A stretch of 64,000 nucleotides of DNA from assembly GCA_964616465.1 (NCBI GenBank), contig CAZTTO010000012.1:51343-115342 (forward strand), written 5' to 3'. Made by a program: the position numbers and the translations under genes. Under the pieces are notes generated by a model, which saw nothing but the letters and a program-made list of their open reading frames with translations, was not told the origin of the DNA and did not search any database. The stretch comes from JAFLBI01 sp964616465. Its GTDB lineage: Bacteria; Bacteroidota; Bacteroidia; Chitinophagales; Chitinophagaceae. Positions 54,224-63,231 of the stretch are shown here, piece by piece (within the stretch, counting starts at the first letter, position 1; each line of letters opens with the position of its first letter).

Positions 54224-55084
54224 ATGAAAGGAATTATTCTTGCCGGTGGATCCGGTACCCGATTGTATCCCATCACCAAGGGAATTAGTAAGCAGTTAAT
54301 GCCTATTTACGATAAGCCCATGGTTTACTATCCATTGTCGGTGCTTATGTTGGCGGGTATCAAAGAAGTACTTATCATTACCACTCCCGAAGACAATTCG
54401 CAATTTCAGCGTTTATTAGGCGATGGAAAATCATTGGGATGTTCTTTCACTTATGCCATTCAAGAAAAACCAAATGGTTTAGCACAAGCTTTTGTTATTG
54501 GAAAGGAATTTATTGGCAACGATAAAGTGGCTTTGATTTTAGGTGATAATATTTTTTACGGTGCTGGATTTAGCAAGCTGGTACAATCGTTCAATGATGT
54601 ACAAGGTGCTGCTGTGTTTGCTTACGAAGTGAATGATCCAGAACGTTATGGCGTAGTTGAATTTGATGCGAATAGAAAAGTAATTTCTATTGAAGAAAAG
54701 CCGAAGCAGCCTAAATCAAATTATGCTGTGCCTGGCTTGTATTTCTATGATAACGAAGTGGTGAAAATTGCCAGTGAAATTGAACCATCACCCAGAGGTG
54801 AATATGAAATTACCGATGTAAATCGCGTGTATTTGGAGCAAGGAAAACTACAAGTAGGTATCATGAATAGAGGCACTGCTTGGTTAGATACAGGTACGTT
54901 TGATTCTTTAAGCGATGCAAGTGAGTTTGTGCGAGTTATTGAAAAACGCCAGAGCCAAAAAATAGGATGTATTGAAGAAGTAGCGTACAGAATGGGATTC
55001 ATTGATGAAGCGCAATTATTAGAACTCGCTAATCTTTATGCTAAAAGTGGCTATGGTGAGTATTTGAAAAATTTGAAGAAATAA
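54224..55084 (+). CDS. rfbA: Glucose-1-phosphate thymidylyltransferase
   Basis: A 286-residue nucleotidyltransferase that makes dTDP-glucose. The N-terminal motif GGSGTRLYPITKGISKQLMPIYDKPMVYYPL is highly conserved, as are LGDNIFYGAG and RGTAWLDTGT. Three genes rfbB, rfbC, rfbA run with tight spacing and form an operon for a dTDP-6-deoxyhexose precursor. rfbD was not found after it; minus-strand genes follow. Confidence 0.96.
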   Translation: MKGIILAGGSGTRLYPITKGISKQLMPIYDKPMVYYPLSVLMLAGIKEVLIITTPEDNSQFQRLLGDGKSLGCSFTYAIQEKPNGLAQAFVIGKEFIGNDKVALILGDNIFYGAGFSKLVQSFNDVQGAAVFAYEVNDPERYGVVEFDANRKVISIEEKPKQPKSNYAVPGLYFYDNEVVKIASEIEPSPRGEYEITDVNRVYLEQGKLQVGIMNRGTAWLDTGTFDSLSDASEFVRVIEKRQSQKIGCIEEVAYRMGFIDEAQLLELANLYAKSGYGEYLKNLKK

Positions 55085-55100
55085 ACTTTCAAATCTTCAT

Positions 55101-55307
55101 TTAACAATCGTCGCGCTCTACTGTATTGGTTTTGTGTTGTAACAAAAGCGATTTCCTAGGTTCAGGAACAGCTTCGTATTCAAAAGGACAATGTTTGCAA
55201 CCATTTCCGCAGCAAAATCCTTTGCTCAAATGATAGGCTTCGGTAAATACCATATAGCCTTGTTCATTATAATAAAAATCTTTTCCTTCAATCAATTGTT
55301 TGCTCAC
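55101..55307 (-). CDS. DUF5522 small zinc-binding-like protein
   Basis: A 68-residue protein with the DUF5522 core: FYYNEQGYMVFTEAYHLSKGFCCGNGCKHCPFEYEA. Four cysteines sit in CCGNGCKHC, likely a metal site. The C-terminal twenty residues are charged and possibly disordered. It is a small conserved Bacteroidota protein of unknown role. It overlaps the stop end of trmB by twenty bases, on the same strand. Confidence 0.75.
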   Translation of the reverse strand: MSKQLIEGKDFYYNEQGYMVFTEAYHLSKGFCCGNGCKHCPFEYEAVPEPRKSLLLQHKTNTVERDDC

Positions 55308-55992
55308 GGATCAATTCTTTTAAAATCGGGTCTTTTTCTTCCGGCAGTGGTTTATTTATTGAAAACTGAAGATAATGGACGCGATTACTTTTTGCAATAT
55401 CTAAGCTCTCATAATAGGTTCGAATGGCCAATTCTTGTGGAATGTTGGGCTGTGCATAGGCGTCATTCCAATCCACTAACGTTTCTAGCTCAAATAAGTT
55501 GATGACTGTTTTGGTGAACTCGTACAATGCCGGACTATCGGTTTTGAGGTGAATTCGTCCATTGGGCTGCAAAAACTGCTGATAGCGACGCAGAAACAGC
55601 GGATGGGTAAGTCTTTTTTTGGCTTTAGAACCCCTGAGCTGAGGATCGGGGAAGGTAATCCAGATTTCAGCTACCTCACTTGGAGCAAAATAAGTGTGTA
55701 TGTGGTCGATGGGCGTACGAAGAAAAGCGGCATTCTTCAATCCTTTGCTATTGGCAATGCTGGCGCCCTTCCATATTCTATTTCCTTTAATATCAACGCC
55801 TAAGGTGTTGATTTGGGGGTGCATATCGGCTAAACCAACGGTGTATTCGCCTTTTCCGCAGGCCAATTCAAGCACAATTGGGTGGTTGTTTCCAAAAAAA
55901 CTCGACCAGTTACCGGCCATGTCTTTTGGGTGCTCCAACACGTTCGACATATGTCGGATAGCCTCAAATCGTTCCAATTTTTTATGCCCCAT
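55288..55992 (-). CDS. trmB: tRNA (guanosine(46)-N7)-methyltransferase
   Basis: A 234-residue SAM-dependent methyltransferase that makes m7G46 in tRNA. The SAM-binding region is LELACGKGEYTVGLAD, and the conserved WITFPDPQLRGSKAKKRLTHPLFLRRY is typical of TrmB. The upstream ATG at 56001 would add three residues; the ATG giving MGHKKLERF is preferred. It overlaps the DUF5522 gene downstream. Confidence 0.93.
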   Translation of the reverse strand: MGHKKLERFEAIRHMSNVLEHPKDMAGNWSSFFGNNHPIVLELACGKGEYTVGLADMHPQINTLGVDIKGNRIWKGASIANSKGLKNAAFLRTPIDHIHTYFAPSEVAEIWITFPDPQLRGSKAKKRLTHPLFLRRYQQFLQPNGRIHLKTDSPALYEFTKTVINLFELETLVDWNDAYAQPNIPQELAIRTYYESLDIAKSNRVHYLQFSINKPLPEEKDPILKELIREQTID

Positions 55993-56026
55993 GGGGCGCA
56001 AAAGTAGGGGGAAAGAAATAAATGGA

Positions 56027-56821
56027 CTAACTGCCAGTCTTTCCTAAGACTTTAAGTTGATCAAGATTAGGGGTTGCACTTCCGCCAATATTTTCTAAAG
56101 TAATAGCGAAAGCGTCGGACTGTCCGCATGCTTTCATGGCCACAAATCCATTTTGAATCTCACCCAACGGAACAAGTCCAGCATCATTTGGTTGATTTCC
56201 TTGAATACACCAGAGTTGGTATTGTTTTCCAGCAGGGGCAGGTGGTAAATTGCCTGTAAATAGCCAAACCTTTCCAGCTGCTTTATCCCAAATAACCTTC
56301 GCTTCGAGCGAAGAATTGGCTTCAACAGCAGCCAATGCAATGTTTTGTGTGCTCTGTTTTGCAATGGCTTGCTCTAATGCTTCAAAGCGACTCAAGTTAG
56401 ATTGTAATTCTTTTACTTTATATGCCATGGCTCTGTTATCTGCATCCAGCTTTTGGAAGTTTTGATTCAGCCATAACCAGCCACTTACAAGAATGATGAT
56501 GGAGGCCGCCGCTGCCCATTTCCAATACGCATTCATACGAACAACCTTGGCTGGGTTGTTTTCCTTTTCCAAAGATGGATGTTGAGGAAGAGTAGCAATT
56601 TTTGAAAGAATGGCTTGTTTCACATGCGAGCTAGGTGTTACCGCTTCTGCGCTAGCCAACTGTTCAAGTCCAGCTTCAATACGTTGGATTTCTTCTTTTA
56701 CTTCTGGAAATATTTGGGCCAATGCAGTAATCTGCTCCCGCTCTTTAGGCGGAAGCTGATCGAGCACATACAGCTCAAGATCACCAGATGATATAATGCA
56801 ACTTAGATCCAACATATCCAA
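56027..56821 (-). CDS. Anti-sigma factor (RskA-like)
   Basis: A 264-residue single-pass membrane protein. The N-terminal cytosolic segment (about residues 1-75) would bind the sigma factor encoded upstream. It has one TM helix near 98-118 (YWKWAAAASIIILVSGWLWL) and a C-terminal periplasmic domain of RskA type (AGKQYQLWCIQGNQPNDAGLVPLG). Its start overlaps the sigma gene stop, a coupling usual for such pairs. The zinc-binding HxxxCxxC motif of some anti-sigma factors is absent. Confidence 0.86.
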   Translation of the reverse strand: MDMLDLSCIISSGDLELYVLDQLPPKEREQITALAQIFPEVKEEIQRIEAGLEQLASAEAVTPSSHVKQAILSKIATLPQHPSLEKENNPAKVVRMNAYWKWAAAASIIILVSGWLWLNQNFQKLDADNRAMAYKVKELQSNLSRFEALEQAIAKQSTQNIALAAVEANSSLEAKVIWDKAAGKVWLFTGNLPPAPAGKQYQLWCIQGNQPNDAGLVPLGEIQNGFVAMKACGQSDAFAITLENIGGSATPNLDQLKVLGKTGS

Positions 56822-57426
56822 ATCATCAATTCTCTTAATTTTTTTAATGCCAGCCTCAGCCTCGATTTAACCGTTCCAAGTGGAACTGATAAGGCTTCAC
56901 TGATTTCTTCCTGCGTATAACCTCCATAGTAAGTCATCATAACAATTTTTCTCTGTTCTTCAGGAAGCTTTTGCAGTGGCTTTTCTATTCCAATGGTATC
57001 TACCAAAGTTTGGTTGCTACCGACACTTCCTTCCAAATGTACGTAATCATCTACCCCTTTGGTTTTCGATGACTGCGTAAATCTTTTTGAACGTAAATAA
57101 TCAATGCTATGATTTCTTGCAATATTCAGCATCCAGGTATATGCGCTGGCTTTATCGGCTTGATAAGAAGCGGCATTTTGCCAAATCTTCACAAAAACCT
57201 CTTGTAACAAATCTTCAGCAGTTGCTTGGTCGGGTACATTTTTCATAATTACGCCCAGCAATGCAGGCGCATAATTATCATATATATGACTCAATGCATC
57301 TGCTTTGCCCATTGCAATTTCTTGCAACCAATTTGTTATAGGTAGGTGCTGCGACAAGATGCACAAAGATGGACTTAAATCTATTTCAAAAAAAAATTTG
57401 TGGAAGAGTGATCCAAGAATTTTCAT
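56803..57426 (-). CDS. ECF-type sigma factor
   Basis: A 207-residue (as drawn) sigma-70 family protein. Region 2 reads DQATAEDLLQEVFVKIWQNAASYQADKASAYTWMLNIARNHSIDYLRSKRF, and region 4 KIVMMTYYGGYTQEEISEALSVPLGTVKSRLRLALKKLRE. The first 35 residues have no sigma character; the real start may be ATG at 57312 or a near-cognate codon before it. It lies divergent from the fasciclin gene and coupled to the anti-sigma gene, and may control the fasciclin gene. Confidence 0.85.
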   Translation of the reverse strand: MKILGSLFHKFFFEIDLSPSLCILSQHLPITNWLQEIAMGKADALSHIYDNYAPALLGVIMKNVPDQATAEDLLQEVFVKIWQNAASYQADKASAYTWMLNIARNHSIDYLRSKRFTQSSKTKGVDDYVHLEGSVGSNQTLVDTIGIEKPLQKLPEEQRKIVMMTYYGGYTQEEISEALSVPLGTVKSRLRLALKKLRELMIWICWI

Positions 57427-57461
57427 TCGCCGTATATCTATTCAAACAAATTCAATAAACT

Positions 57462-58022
57462 ATGAAAAACCGATTTTTTATGACTTGCTTACTCAGCAGT
57501 CTGGTATGGATGAGTCAAGCACAATCTACTTCAAATGAGCCTGTTCCATTTGTTGGAGGATCGCCCATGTACCCTATGAAAAATATTGTTGAGAATGCAG
57601 TTCAGTCGGCGCAACACACCACTTTAGTTGCAGCAGTCAAAGCAGCGGGATTGGTAGATGTTTTAGCAGGTGATGGTCCCTTTACAGTATTTGCACCCAT
57701 GAACAGTGCATTTGAAAAACTACCAAAAGGAACTGTATCTAAACTATTAGAACCTTCTGCAAAAGCAACCTTGACGAAAGTGTTAACCCACCATGTGGTA
57801 GCAGGAAGATGGCGTTATGACGACTTATATACCTTGGCAAAAAAGGGGGGTCAGCAGTCATACCTAACTACTGTTGCCGGTGAAAAAGTATGGATTCAAT
57901 TAGAAGGGGAGAGACTAATAGTAGTTGATACGAAGAAAAACAAAGCACAACTCTTGCAAACTGATGTAATGCAAAAAAATGGGGTCATACATGTAACCGA
58001 TACTGTATTGATGCCAAATTAA
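57462..58022 (+). CDS. Fasciclin domain secreted protein
   Basis: A 186-residue protein with a signal peptide (cleavage after about residue 20, SQAQS) and one FAS1 domain: NIVENAVQSAQHTTLVAAVKAAGLVDVLAGDGPFTVFAPMNSAFEKLP and GVIHVTDTVLMPN at the end. Fasciclin domains mediate adhesion or matrix binding. It is divergent from the ECF sigma gene with 35 bases between, a common arrangement in Bacteroidota in which the sigma may drive the target. Confidence 0.9.
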   Translation: MKNRFFMTCLLSSLVWMSQAQSTSNEPVPFVGGSPMYPMKNIVENAVQSAQHTTLVAAVKAAGLVDVLAGDGPFTVFAPMNSAFEKLPKGTVSKLLEPSAKATLTKVLTHHVVAGRWRYDDLYTLAKKGGQQSYLTTVAGEKVWIQLEGERLIVVDTKKNKAQLLQTDVMQKNGVIHVTDTVLMPN

Positions 58023-58108
58023 TCCAATTCATATTTCATATCCAATATCCAATCATCATTTAAAGCCTCGTTTAGTTTTTCTAGGGATGGATGAATGTTC
58101 GGGGGCGG

Positions 58109-58136
58109 GGGTGTTCTCTTCGGAGGCACCCTTTTT
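58109..58136 (+). terminator. Terminator after the fasciclin gene
   Basis: A hairpin with outer stem GGGTG (58109-58113) / CACCC (58127-58131), inner stem CTC/GAG, and a TTCG loop (58119-58122), followed by TTTTTG. The UUCG tetraloop and T run make it a strong rho-independent terminator candidate. It stands about 90 bases after the fasciclin stop and just before the operator region of the next locus. Confidence 0.75.
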
Positions 58137-58196
58137 GTTTGCAGATAAGTTCAACGGTTTAACTTCCTGTACTAGTCTAGTTGGCAACAATATAAA

Positions 58197-58280
58197 ATAT
58201 CGCAAATCGCAATATGAAATATATGGCTTACAATAATTGATAATCAATTGAAAATTATATAATATTGCATATCGCAATAT
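58197..58280. promoter_or_regulatory. Repeated operator-like palindromes before the HTH/NTase module
   Basis: Two related 19-bp near-palindromes lie 65 bases apart: ATATCGCAAATCGCAATAT at 58197-58215 and ATATTGCATATCGCAATAT at 58262-58280. Between them is a perfect 15-bp palindrome AATTGATAATCAATT at 58235-58249. The second 19-mer ends 18 bases before the start codon of the HTH gene. This is the layout of autoregulated antitoxin or repressor operons. Confidence 0.6.
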
Positions 58281-58297
58281 GCAATAAATTTTATAGA

Positions 58298-58813
58298 ATG
58301 AAACCAATTCATTATCAAATGAAGCCTCAGGATATTGTTGTTTTACTGAAGATTATTGCAGTCGGTAACGAAAACTGGCAGCAAAAGCCCCTAGCAGAAG
58401 CATTGGGTATGAGCCAGTCGGAAGTGAGCCATTCTTTATCTCGATCTCAATATGCTGGATTATTGTTGAATAAAAGCAAACAAGTGATGAAATCGGCATT
58501 GCTTGAATTTTTACAATATGGTATAGCGTATGTTTTTCCTCAACAACCAGGTGCTTTAGTTAGAGGAATAGCAACAGCTCATGCAGCATCTCCACTCAAG
58601 GAGACTATCTCAAGCAATGAAAGCTTTGTTTGGCCTTATGCAAAAGGTAATCAGCGTGGACAAGCAATCATTCCACTATATCCATCTGTGCCCGAAGCTG
58701 CTTTAAAAGACGCAAAGCTATATGAGCTACTTGCTTTAACGGATGCTTTGCGAGTTGGTAAAGTCAGAGAAAAATTATTATCTATTGAGGAGTTAAAGAA
58801 AAGAATAGGATGA
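58298..58813 (+). CDS. HTH protein of a possible toxin-antitoxin-like pair
   Basis: A 171-residue protein with a helix-turn-helix at residues about 20-50 (WQQKPLAEALGMSQSEVSHSLSRSQYAGLL) similar in style to MarR/Rrf2-type winged helices. A C-terminal half (residues 85-171) with PLYPSVPEAALKDAKLYELLALTDALRVGKVREKLLSIEELKKRIG may hold the partner or ligand site. The gene starts at 58298 (an alternative ATG is at 58319). Its stop overlaps the next ATG by four bases. Similarity to AbiEi-type antitoxins is by role only; I could not identify the family. Confidence 0.65.
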   Translation: MKPIHYQMKPQDIVVLLKIIAVGNENWQQKPLAEALGMSQSEVSHSLSRSQYAGLLLNKSKQVMKSALLEFLQYGIAYVFPQQPGALVRGIATAHAASPLKETISSNESFVWPYAKGNQRGQAIIPLYPSVPEAALKDAKLYELLALTDALRVGKVREKLLSIEELKKRIG

Positions 58814-59511
58814 AGAATTCTATCATTAACCTGGGTGGTATCAAAAAAATTGCAATTGCATTAGGCGAGCTGAATGAAGAAGTCGTTTATGTAGGTGGCG
58901 CTGTTGTTGCTTTATATATAAACAATCTGGCTGCAGAAGATGTAAGGCCAACTCAGGATGTAGATATCAGTGTTTCCATTTTATCGATTGATGAGTTAGA
59001 AAAGCTTCGAGCATCATTACATAAAAAGGGATTTATTCAAACTTCTGAGGATAACGTAATATGTCGCTTTCGTTATAATGAGGTAAAGGTTGACGTGATG
59101 AACACGAAGGCCATAGGATGGGCTCCTGCTAATCCATGGTTTGCATCTGGATTTAAGAACAGATTGCAAATTGAAATTGAAGGACAGCATATTTTTATTA
59201 TGCCATTACCTTACTTTCTAGCTTCAAAATTTGCCGCTTACAACAGCAGAGGAAAAAATGAACCAAGAACTAGTCATGATTTTGAAGACATTACTTATGT
59301 ATTAGATAATTGTACAGATCTAGTTGATCAAATTGTTAGATCGAATGATGATGTTACACTGTTTTTGAAAGGCGAATTTGAAAGTATTTTATCCGATCAA
59401 GTAAAGAAGGAAGCTATAGCAGCTAATTTGTTTTACTTAAATCGCGAAGAGCGCTTCTCAATGATAGTAGAAAAGCTTCATAACATAATAGAGAAGATTT
59501 CTACTAATTAA
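58810..59511 (+). CDS. Nucleotidyltransferase-fold protein of the same module
   Basis: A 233-residue protein with the NTase fold start GGAVVALYINNLAAEDVRPTQDVDISVSI, giving the two aspartates of a DxD motif at about residues 51 and 53 after an arginine (RPTQDVDIS) and a later KVDVM. These fit AbiEii/MenT-like or DUF6036-like nucleotidyltransferases, some of which are toxins. It overlaps the HTH gene (ATGA), so the pair is coupled. It could also be a metabolic or tRNA-modifying NTase. Confidence 0.7.
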   Translation: MKNSIINLGGIKKIAIALGELNEEVVYVGGAVVALYINNLAAEDVRPTQDVDISVSILSIDELEKLRASLHKKGFIQTSEDNVICRFRYNEVKVDVMNTKAIGWAPANPWFASGFKNRLQIEIEGQHIFIMPLPYFLASKFAAYNSRGKNEPRTSHDFEDITYVLDNCTDLVDQIVRSNDDVTLFLKGEFESILSDQVKKEAIAANLFYLNREERFSMIVEKLHNIIEKISTN

Positions 59512-59610
59512 ATGGTAAACTGCTACCATGCGCAACAGGTAGAGAATAGGAATAAGGCATCAACAGATATAGCTTTCTTGTGGAATTCAATTCTCTTCAG
59601 TGGTTCTCAA

Positions 59611-60990
59611 CTATTGCGGAACTAGCTTTGTTGCAGATTTATTCTTTTCCACTGCTGTTACCATCAAATTACAAATCAGTCCAATGAACAACACCCCTGC
59701 CATGATGTACATGGTCATTGAATACACTTCAGCAGGTGGCAATCCTTTTACTTCCAATTGGTATTGACGCATATAATTAATGAGCACAGGTCCTGCAATA
59801 GCAGCGGCTGACCAAGCTAATAAGAGCCTACCATGAATGGCACCTACATTTTTTGTACCAAACAAATCACGCAAATATGCTGGTATCGTAGCAAATCCAC
59901 CGCCATACATACTTATGATGACAGCAAAAGCTGCAATAAATGCAACAATAGAACCTGCATGTCCAATTGAAGGAATAGAAGCATACAATACAATTCCTAG
60001 AGAAAAGAAAATGATATAGGTATTTTTACGACCTAGATAATCAGATAAGGTTGACCAGAAAAATCTGCCTGCCATATTGAACAAACTCAGCAGCATTACA
60101 AATCCAGCTGCTTCATGAGCATCAATTGCATTTGCTGCGCCTACAGAATCAACAGAAAACAATTCTTGAATCATCACAGAAGCTTGTCCGAGTACGCCAA
60201 TTCCAGCTGTTACATTCAGCATCAACACACCAAATAAAAAATAGAACTGTTTTGTTTTAACCGCATCATCTACCAACATATGGTTTTGTGTAACCATTTT
60301 CTTTTGTACAACTTTAGTGGGATCGAATCCTTTCGGCAGCCAACCTTCTGCAGGCACCCTCACTAAAACAGATCCAGTAAGCATAAACACCAAATAAATA
60401 ATGCCCATCACTAAAAATGTAGCACCCACCCCATTCGAAGTTTCGCTGCTGAACAGATCCATCAAGTACACCGAAACAGGAGATGCAATCATGCCGCCGC
60501 CGCCAAAGCCCATAATAGCCATACCAGTAGCCATACCCGGACGGTCGGGGAACCACTTTATAAGCGTTGATACAGGCGAGATATAACCCAAGCCCAATCC
60601 AATTCCGCCTAGAACACCTGAGCCAAGATAGAGCATCCACAATTGATGCAAGTAAATGCCAACTGCTGAAATAATAAATCCGCCACTAAAGCAAAGTGCT
60701 GCAACAAACATGGCCATTCTTGGTCCAACTCTTTCCATCCATTTTCCAAACACCGCTGCCGATGCGCCTAAAAAAAATAGCGCTAAACTAAAAATCCATC
60801 CAAGCTGCGTAAGCGACCAATCGCTTGCTGCAGATTCGTTGATGCCTATGATTTTGGTGAGTGGTTGATTGAAAACACTGAATGCGTAAATCTGTCCAAT
60901 TGAAAGGTGCATACAAAGTGCTGCAATGGGTACCTTCCACCTGTTGAATCCTTCTGGCGCAATGGTGGATTCTCTCGAAAGAAAATTCAT
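59611..60990 (-). CDS. MFS transporter, oxalate/formate antiporter (OFA) family
   Basis: A 459-residue carrier with 12 membrane segments and OFA-type features: HLSIGQIYAFSVFNQPLT in TM1 and SGVLGGIGLGLGYISPVSTLIKWFPDRPGMATGMAIMGFGGGGM in TM4-5. OFA carriers move small carboxylates such as oxalate, formate or lactate; the substrate is not set. The preceding 100 bases hold a short ATGGTA/TACCAT hairpin after the NTase gene. It stands alone on the minus strand. Confidence 0.87.
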   Translation of the reverse strand: MNFLSRESTIAPEGFNRWKVPIAALCMHLSIGQIYAFSVFNQPLTKIIGINESAASDWSLTQLGWIFSLALFFLGASAAVFGKWMERVGPRMAMFVAALCFSGGFIISAVGIYLHQLWMLYLGSGVLGGIGLGLGYISPVSTLIKWFPDRPGMATGMAIMGFGGGGMIASPVSVYLMDLFSSETSNGVGATFLVMGIIYLVFMLTGSVLVRVPAEGWLPKGFDPTKVVQKKMVTQNHMLVDDAVKTKQFYFLFGVLMLNVTAGIGVLGQASVMIQELFSVDSVGAANAIDAHEAAGFVMLLSLFNMAGRFFWSTLSDYLGRKNTYIIFFSLGIVLYASIPSIGHAGSIVAFIAAFAVIISMYGGGFATIPAYLRDLFGTKNVGAIHGRLLLAWSAAAIAGPVLINYMRQYQLEVKGLPPAEVYSMTMYIMAGVLFIGLICNLMVTAVEKNKSATKLVPQ

Positions 60991-61182
60991 GTGTGTTGCT
61001 TTAAGGTCAGCAAGATAAAATGGAGGGTAATGAAAAAATATGACATTCAGCAGGTTTTCAAATCAATCAAGTAACTACCTGTGTTGATGGCAAATCATAG
61101 CTCAACTATTTGGAACTTTTACATGGATGTAACGTATGCTGCAAATAAAAACAGCGTAACTTAACCAGCAAAATGAGCTAGT

Positions 61183-61869
61183 ATGAGGATTTTAGTAGGA
61201 GCTATTGTTGCATTGCTTTTTATTGGAGTCTCTGTTTCTTTTACCAGAAAGTCTGAAGCTATTATTCCCCCTCAGGAAATAGAAGAGGTTAAAATTGGCA
61301 ATCAAATTTGGATGACAAAGAATTTGAATGTGGACACGTTTAGCAATGGCGATGCAATTATTGAAGCAAAAACGGTTGATGAATGGAAGCAAGCGTTTAG
61401 AAACAAAATACCCGCGTGGTGTTATTACAACAATGATCCAGCAAATGGAAAGGAGTTTGGAAAATTATACAATGAAATAGCCATTACCGATCCGAGGGGA
61501 TTGGCACCCAAAGGTTGGAGAATACCTGGTATGCAAGACTGGTTGATATTGCGAGAATTTTTAGGAGGAAGAAAATTGGCTGGAGAAAAAATGAAAAGTG
61601 AAGAAGGATGGGCTAGATCGGGTAATGGCAATAATGAAAGTGGATTTAATGCAAAGCCTTCTGGCTTAAGAACTTTTCCAATGATTATAAGCAACCGAGG
61701 ATTTATGAGTAAGGGCTTTGTGTCTTATTGGTGGAGTAGTCATAAAGATAAACGCACAAAAGAATTTTGGGTAGTTAGCTTGAGTGCTAGGGACAATCAT
61801 TTTTTCTCCACCTTTGATACCTATGGATTGGATGGATATGCTGTGCGGTGTATCAAAAATCCAGAATAG
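61183..61869 (+). CDS. FISUMP-domain secreted protein
   Basis: A 228-residue protein with a short N-terminal membrane or signal segment (residues 2-18) and a Fibrobacter succinogenes major paralogous (FISUMP) domain: VKIGNQIWMTKNLNV near residue 38, then WCYYNNDPANGKEFGKLYNE, GWRIPGMQDWLIL, ESGFNAKPSGLR, YWWSSHKDK and DGYAVRCIKN at the end. Such domains are found in Bacteroidota and Fibrobacter surface or lipoproteins. Function is unknown. Confidence 0.85.
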   Translation: MRILVGAIVALLFIGVSVSFTRKSEAIIPPQEIEEVKIGNQIWMTKNLNVDTFSNGDAIIEAKTVDEWKQAFRNKIPAWCYYNNDPANGKEFGKLYNEIAITDPRGLAPKGWRIPGMQDWLILREFLGGRKLAGEKMKSEEGWARSGNGNNESGFNAKPSGLRTFPMIISNRGFMSKGFVSYWWSSHKDKRTKEFWVVSLSARDNHFFSTFDTYGLDGYAVRCIKNPE

Positions 61870-61906
61870 AGCACTGCTTTTACCCATTGCCTTTAAAACA
61901 ACCTCA

Positions 61907-62869
61907 ATGAATCGTCAACATTTTATTCGACTTGGACTTGCCATTGCAATACCAACCTTATACGCCATTATTTTACGCTTGTTTTTTGGTGTGAATACTT
62001 GGAGCGATATGTACACTGTGATGTCGGTTTCATTTTTATTTTGTTTGCCATTCATTGTAGGTGCATTGACTGTTTACTTTTCATCTGAAGAGTTAGCTCG
62101 TAGTTCAGTGTATAAAATATTCATGCCTTGGTTGCCTATATTCTTATTCTTTGTTTTCACCCTAGCAGTTGCATGGGAAGGTTGGGCCTGTTGGCTGATG
62201 GTACTTCCCTTGTTTTTAGTCGCCTCCTCAATAGGTGGCGTTGTTGGCGCATATTTCAAGTTTCGAAAGAAGAATACAATGTATGTTTCCTTATTAGTTT
62301 TTTTACCAATTTTCGCTTCACCACTTGAACAGATGGTAGGCGCCATTCCGGGTACATATAAAGCTTACACATATACCGACATAGAAGCATCGAAAGAAAA
62401 AATTTGGAGTTTGGTTACCAGAGTGAGTGAAATTAATCAGCATCAAGATAAAGGTTGGCTTAATAAAGCGCTGGGATTTCCTCGTCCATTGCGCGCCGAA
62501 CTAAACTTTGAAGGCATAGGTGCTTACAGAGAGGCGGTATTTACAAACGGATTGGTATTTCATGAAACAGTCACCGCCTATGCGCATCATCAAAAAATGG
62601 TATTTGACATACGTGCCAATCCACATGAAATTCCATCCACTACATTAGACGAGCATGTTGTAATTGGAGGCGAATATTTTGATGTATTGAATGGAACCTA
62701 TGAATTGCAACATCTACAAGGAAATACCTACCGATTGCATTTATACAGTCATTTTAAATTGAATACCACATTTAATTTTTATGCCAGTTGGTGGGCAAGG
62801 TGGATTATGCAGGATATTCAGAACAATATTTTGCAGGTGATAAAAAGCAGGGCTGAAGTGGGGCGTTGA
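61907..62869 (+). CDS. Membrane protein with C-terminal SRPBCC-like domain
   Basis: A 320-residue protein with about five membrane segments in the first 150 residues (LGLAIAIPTLYAIILRLFFG, MSVSFLFCLPFIVGALTVYF, PWLPIFLFFVFTLAVAWEGW, ILFLVAS and GGVVGAYFK) and a C-terminal part of about 150 residues (TYKAYTYTDIEASKEKIWSLVTRVSEI and so on) that looks like a START/SRPBCC ligand-binding fold. The family is not named with certainty. The ATG at 61784 lies within the gene before it; ATG 61907 starts the membrane region. Confidence 0.65.
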   Translation: MNRQHFIRLGLAIAIPTLYAIILRLFFGVNTWSDMYTVMSVSFLFCLPFIVGALTVYFSSEELARSSVYKIFMPWLPIFLFFVFTLAVAWEGWACWLMVLPLFLVASSIGGVVGAYFKFRKKNTMYVSLLVFLPIFASPLEQMVGAIPGTYKAYTYTDIEASKEKIWSLVTRVSEINQHQDKGWLNKALGFPRPLRAELNFEGIGAYREAVFTNGLVFHETVTAYAHHQKMVFDIRANPHEIPSTTLDEHVVIGGEYFDVLNGTYELQHLQGNTYRLHLYSHFKLNTTFNFYASWWARWIMQDIQNNILQVIKSRAEVGR

Positions 62870-63231
62870 AGGTTGGAATTCATGTATTAGCCACATAGCA
62901 ATACCGATTTCCAAAAAAGCCAACAGGTGACTGTTGTATATTTCATTTGATTAAACTGTACAATTTTTCCAAAATCCATTTGAAAGTCTTAATTTGTAGT
63001 ATTGTAATCCTGGTAAGAGAAAGAATACTCGTGTACAAGGTTAGCAGACATCCGGAATTACAAGCATATACTGCACGCCCCTACTTAATTTGATTGTCTG
63101 ATTTTTTCAGTTACATGTGACTGAGAGTAGCGGAGCTGTGGTGTTGTGGGAGGATTAGTTTAAGAATGTAAGTTTGCAGAAGAAATCCGCTTGCGGATTT
63201 GTGAACACCAATTAAGAAATAAAAAAAGATA
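62870..63231. other. 362-base stretch without a gene, two inverted repeats
   Basis: No coding frame or RNA gene was found. Two inverted repeats may be control sites for the restriction-modification gene that follows: an imperfect 16-bp palindrome CAGTTACATGTGACTG at 63108-63123 (one mismatched pair) and a perfect 8-bp stem AAATCCGC/GCGGATTT with TT loop at 63183-63200, 32 bases before the likely GTG start. No -33/-7 pair could be placed. Confidence 0.45.

Noticed and set aside
58056..58307. Minus-strand open frame of 83 codons after the fasciclin gene
   Set aside because: It covers the terminator and the operator palindromes, and its composition is that of chance translation of AT-rich DNA.
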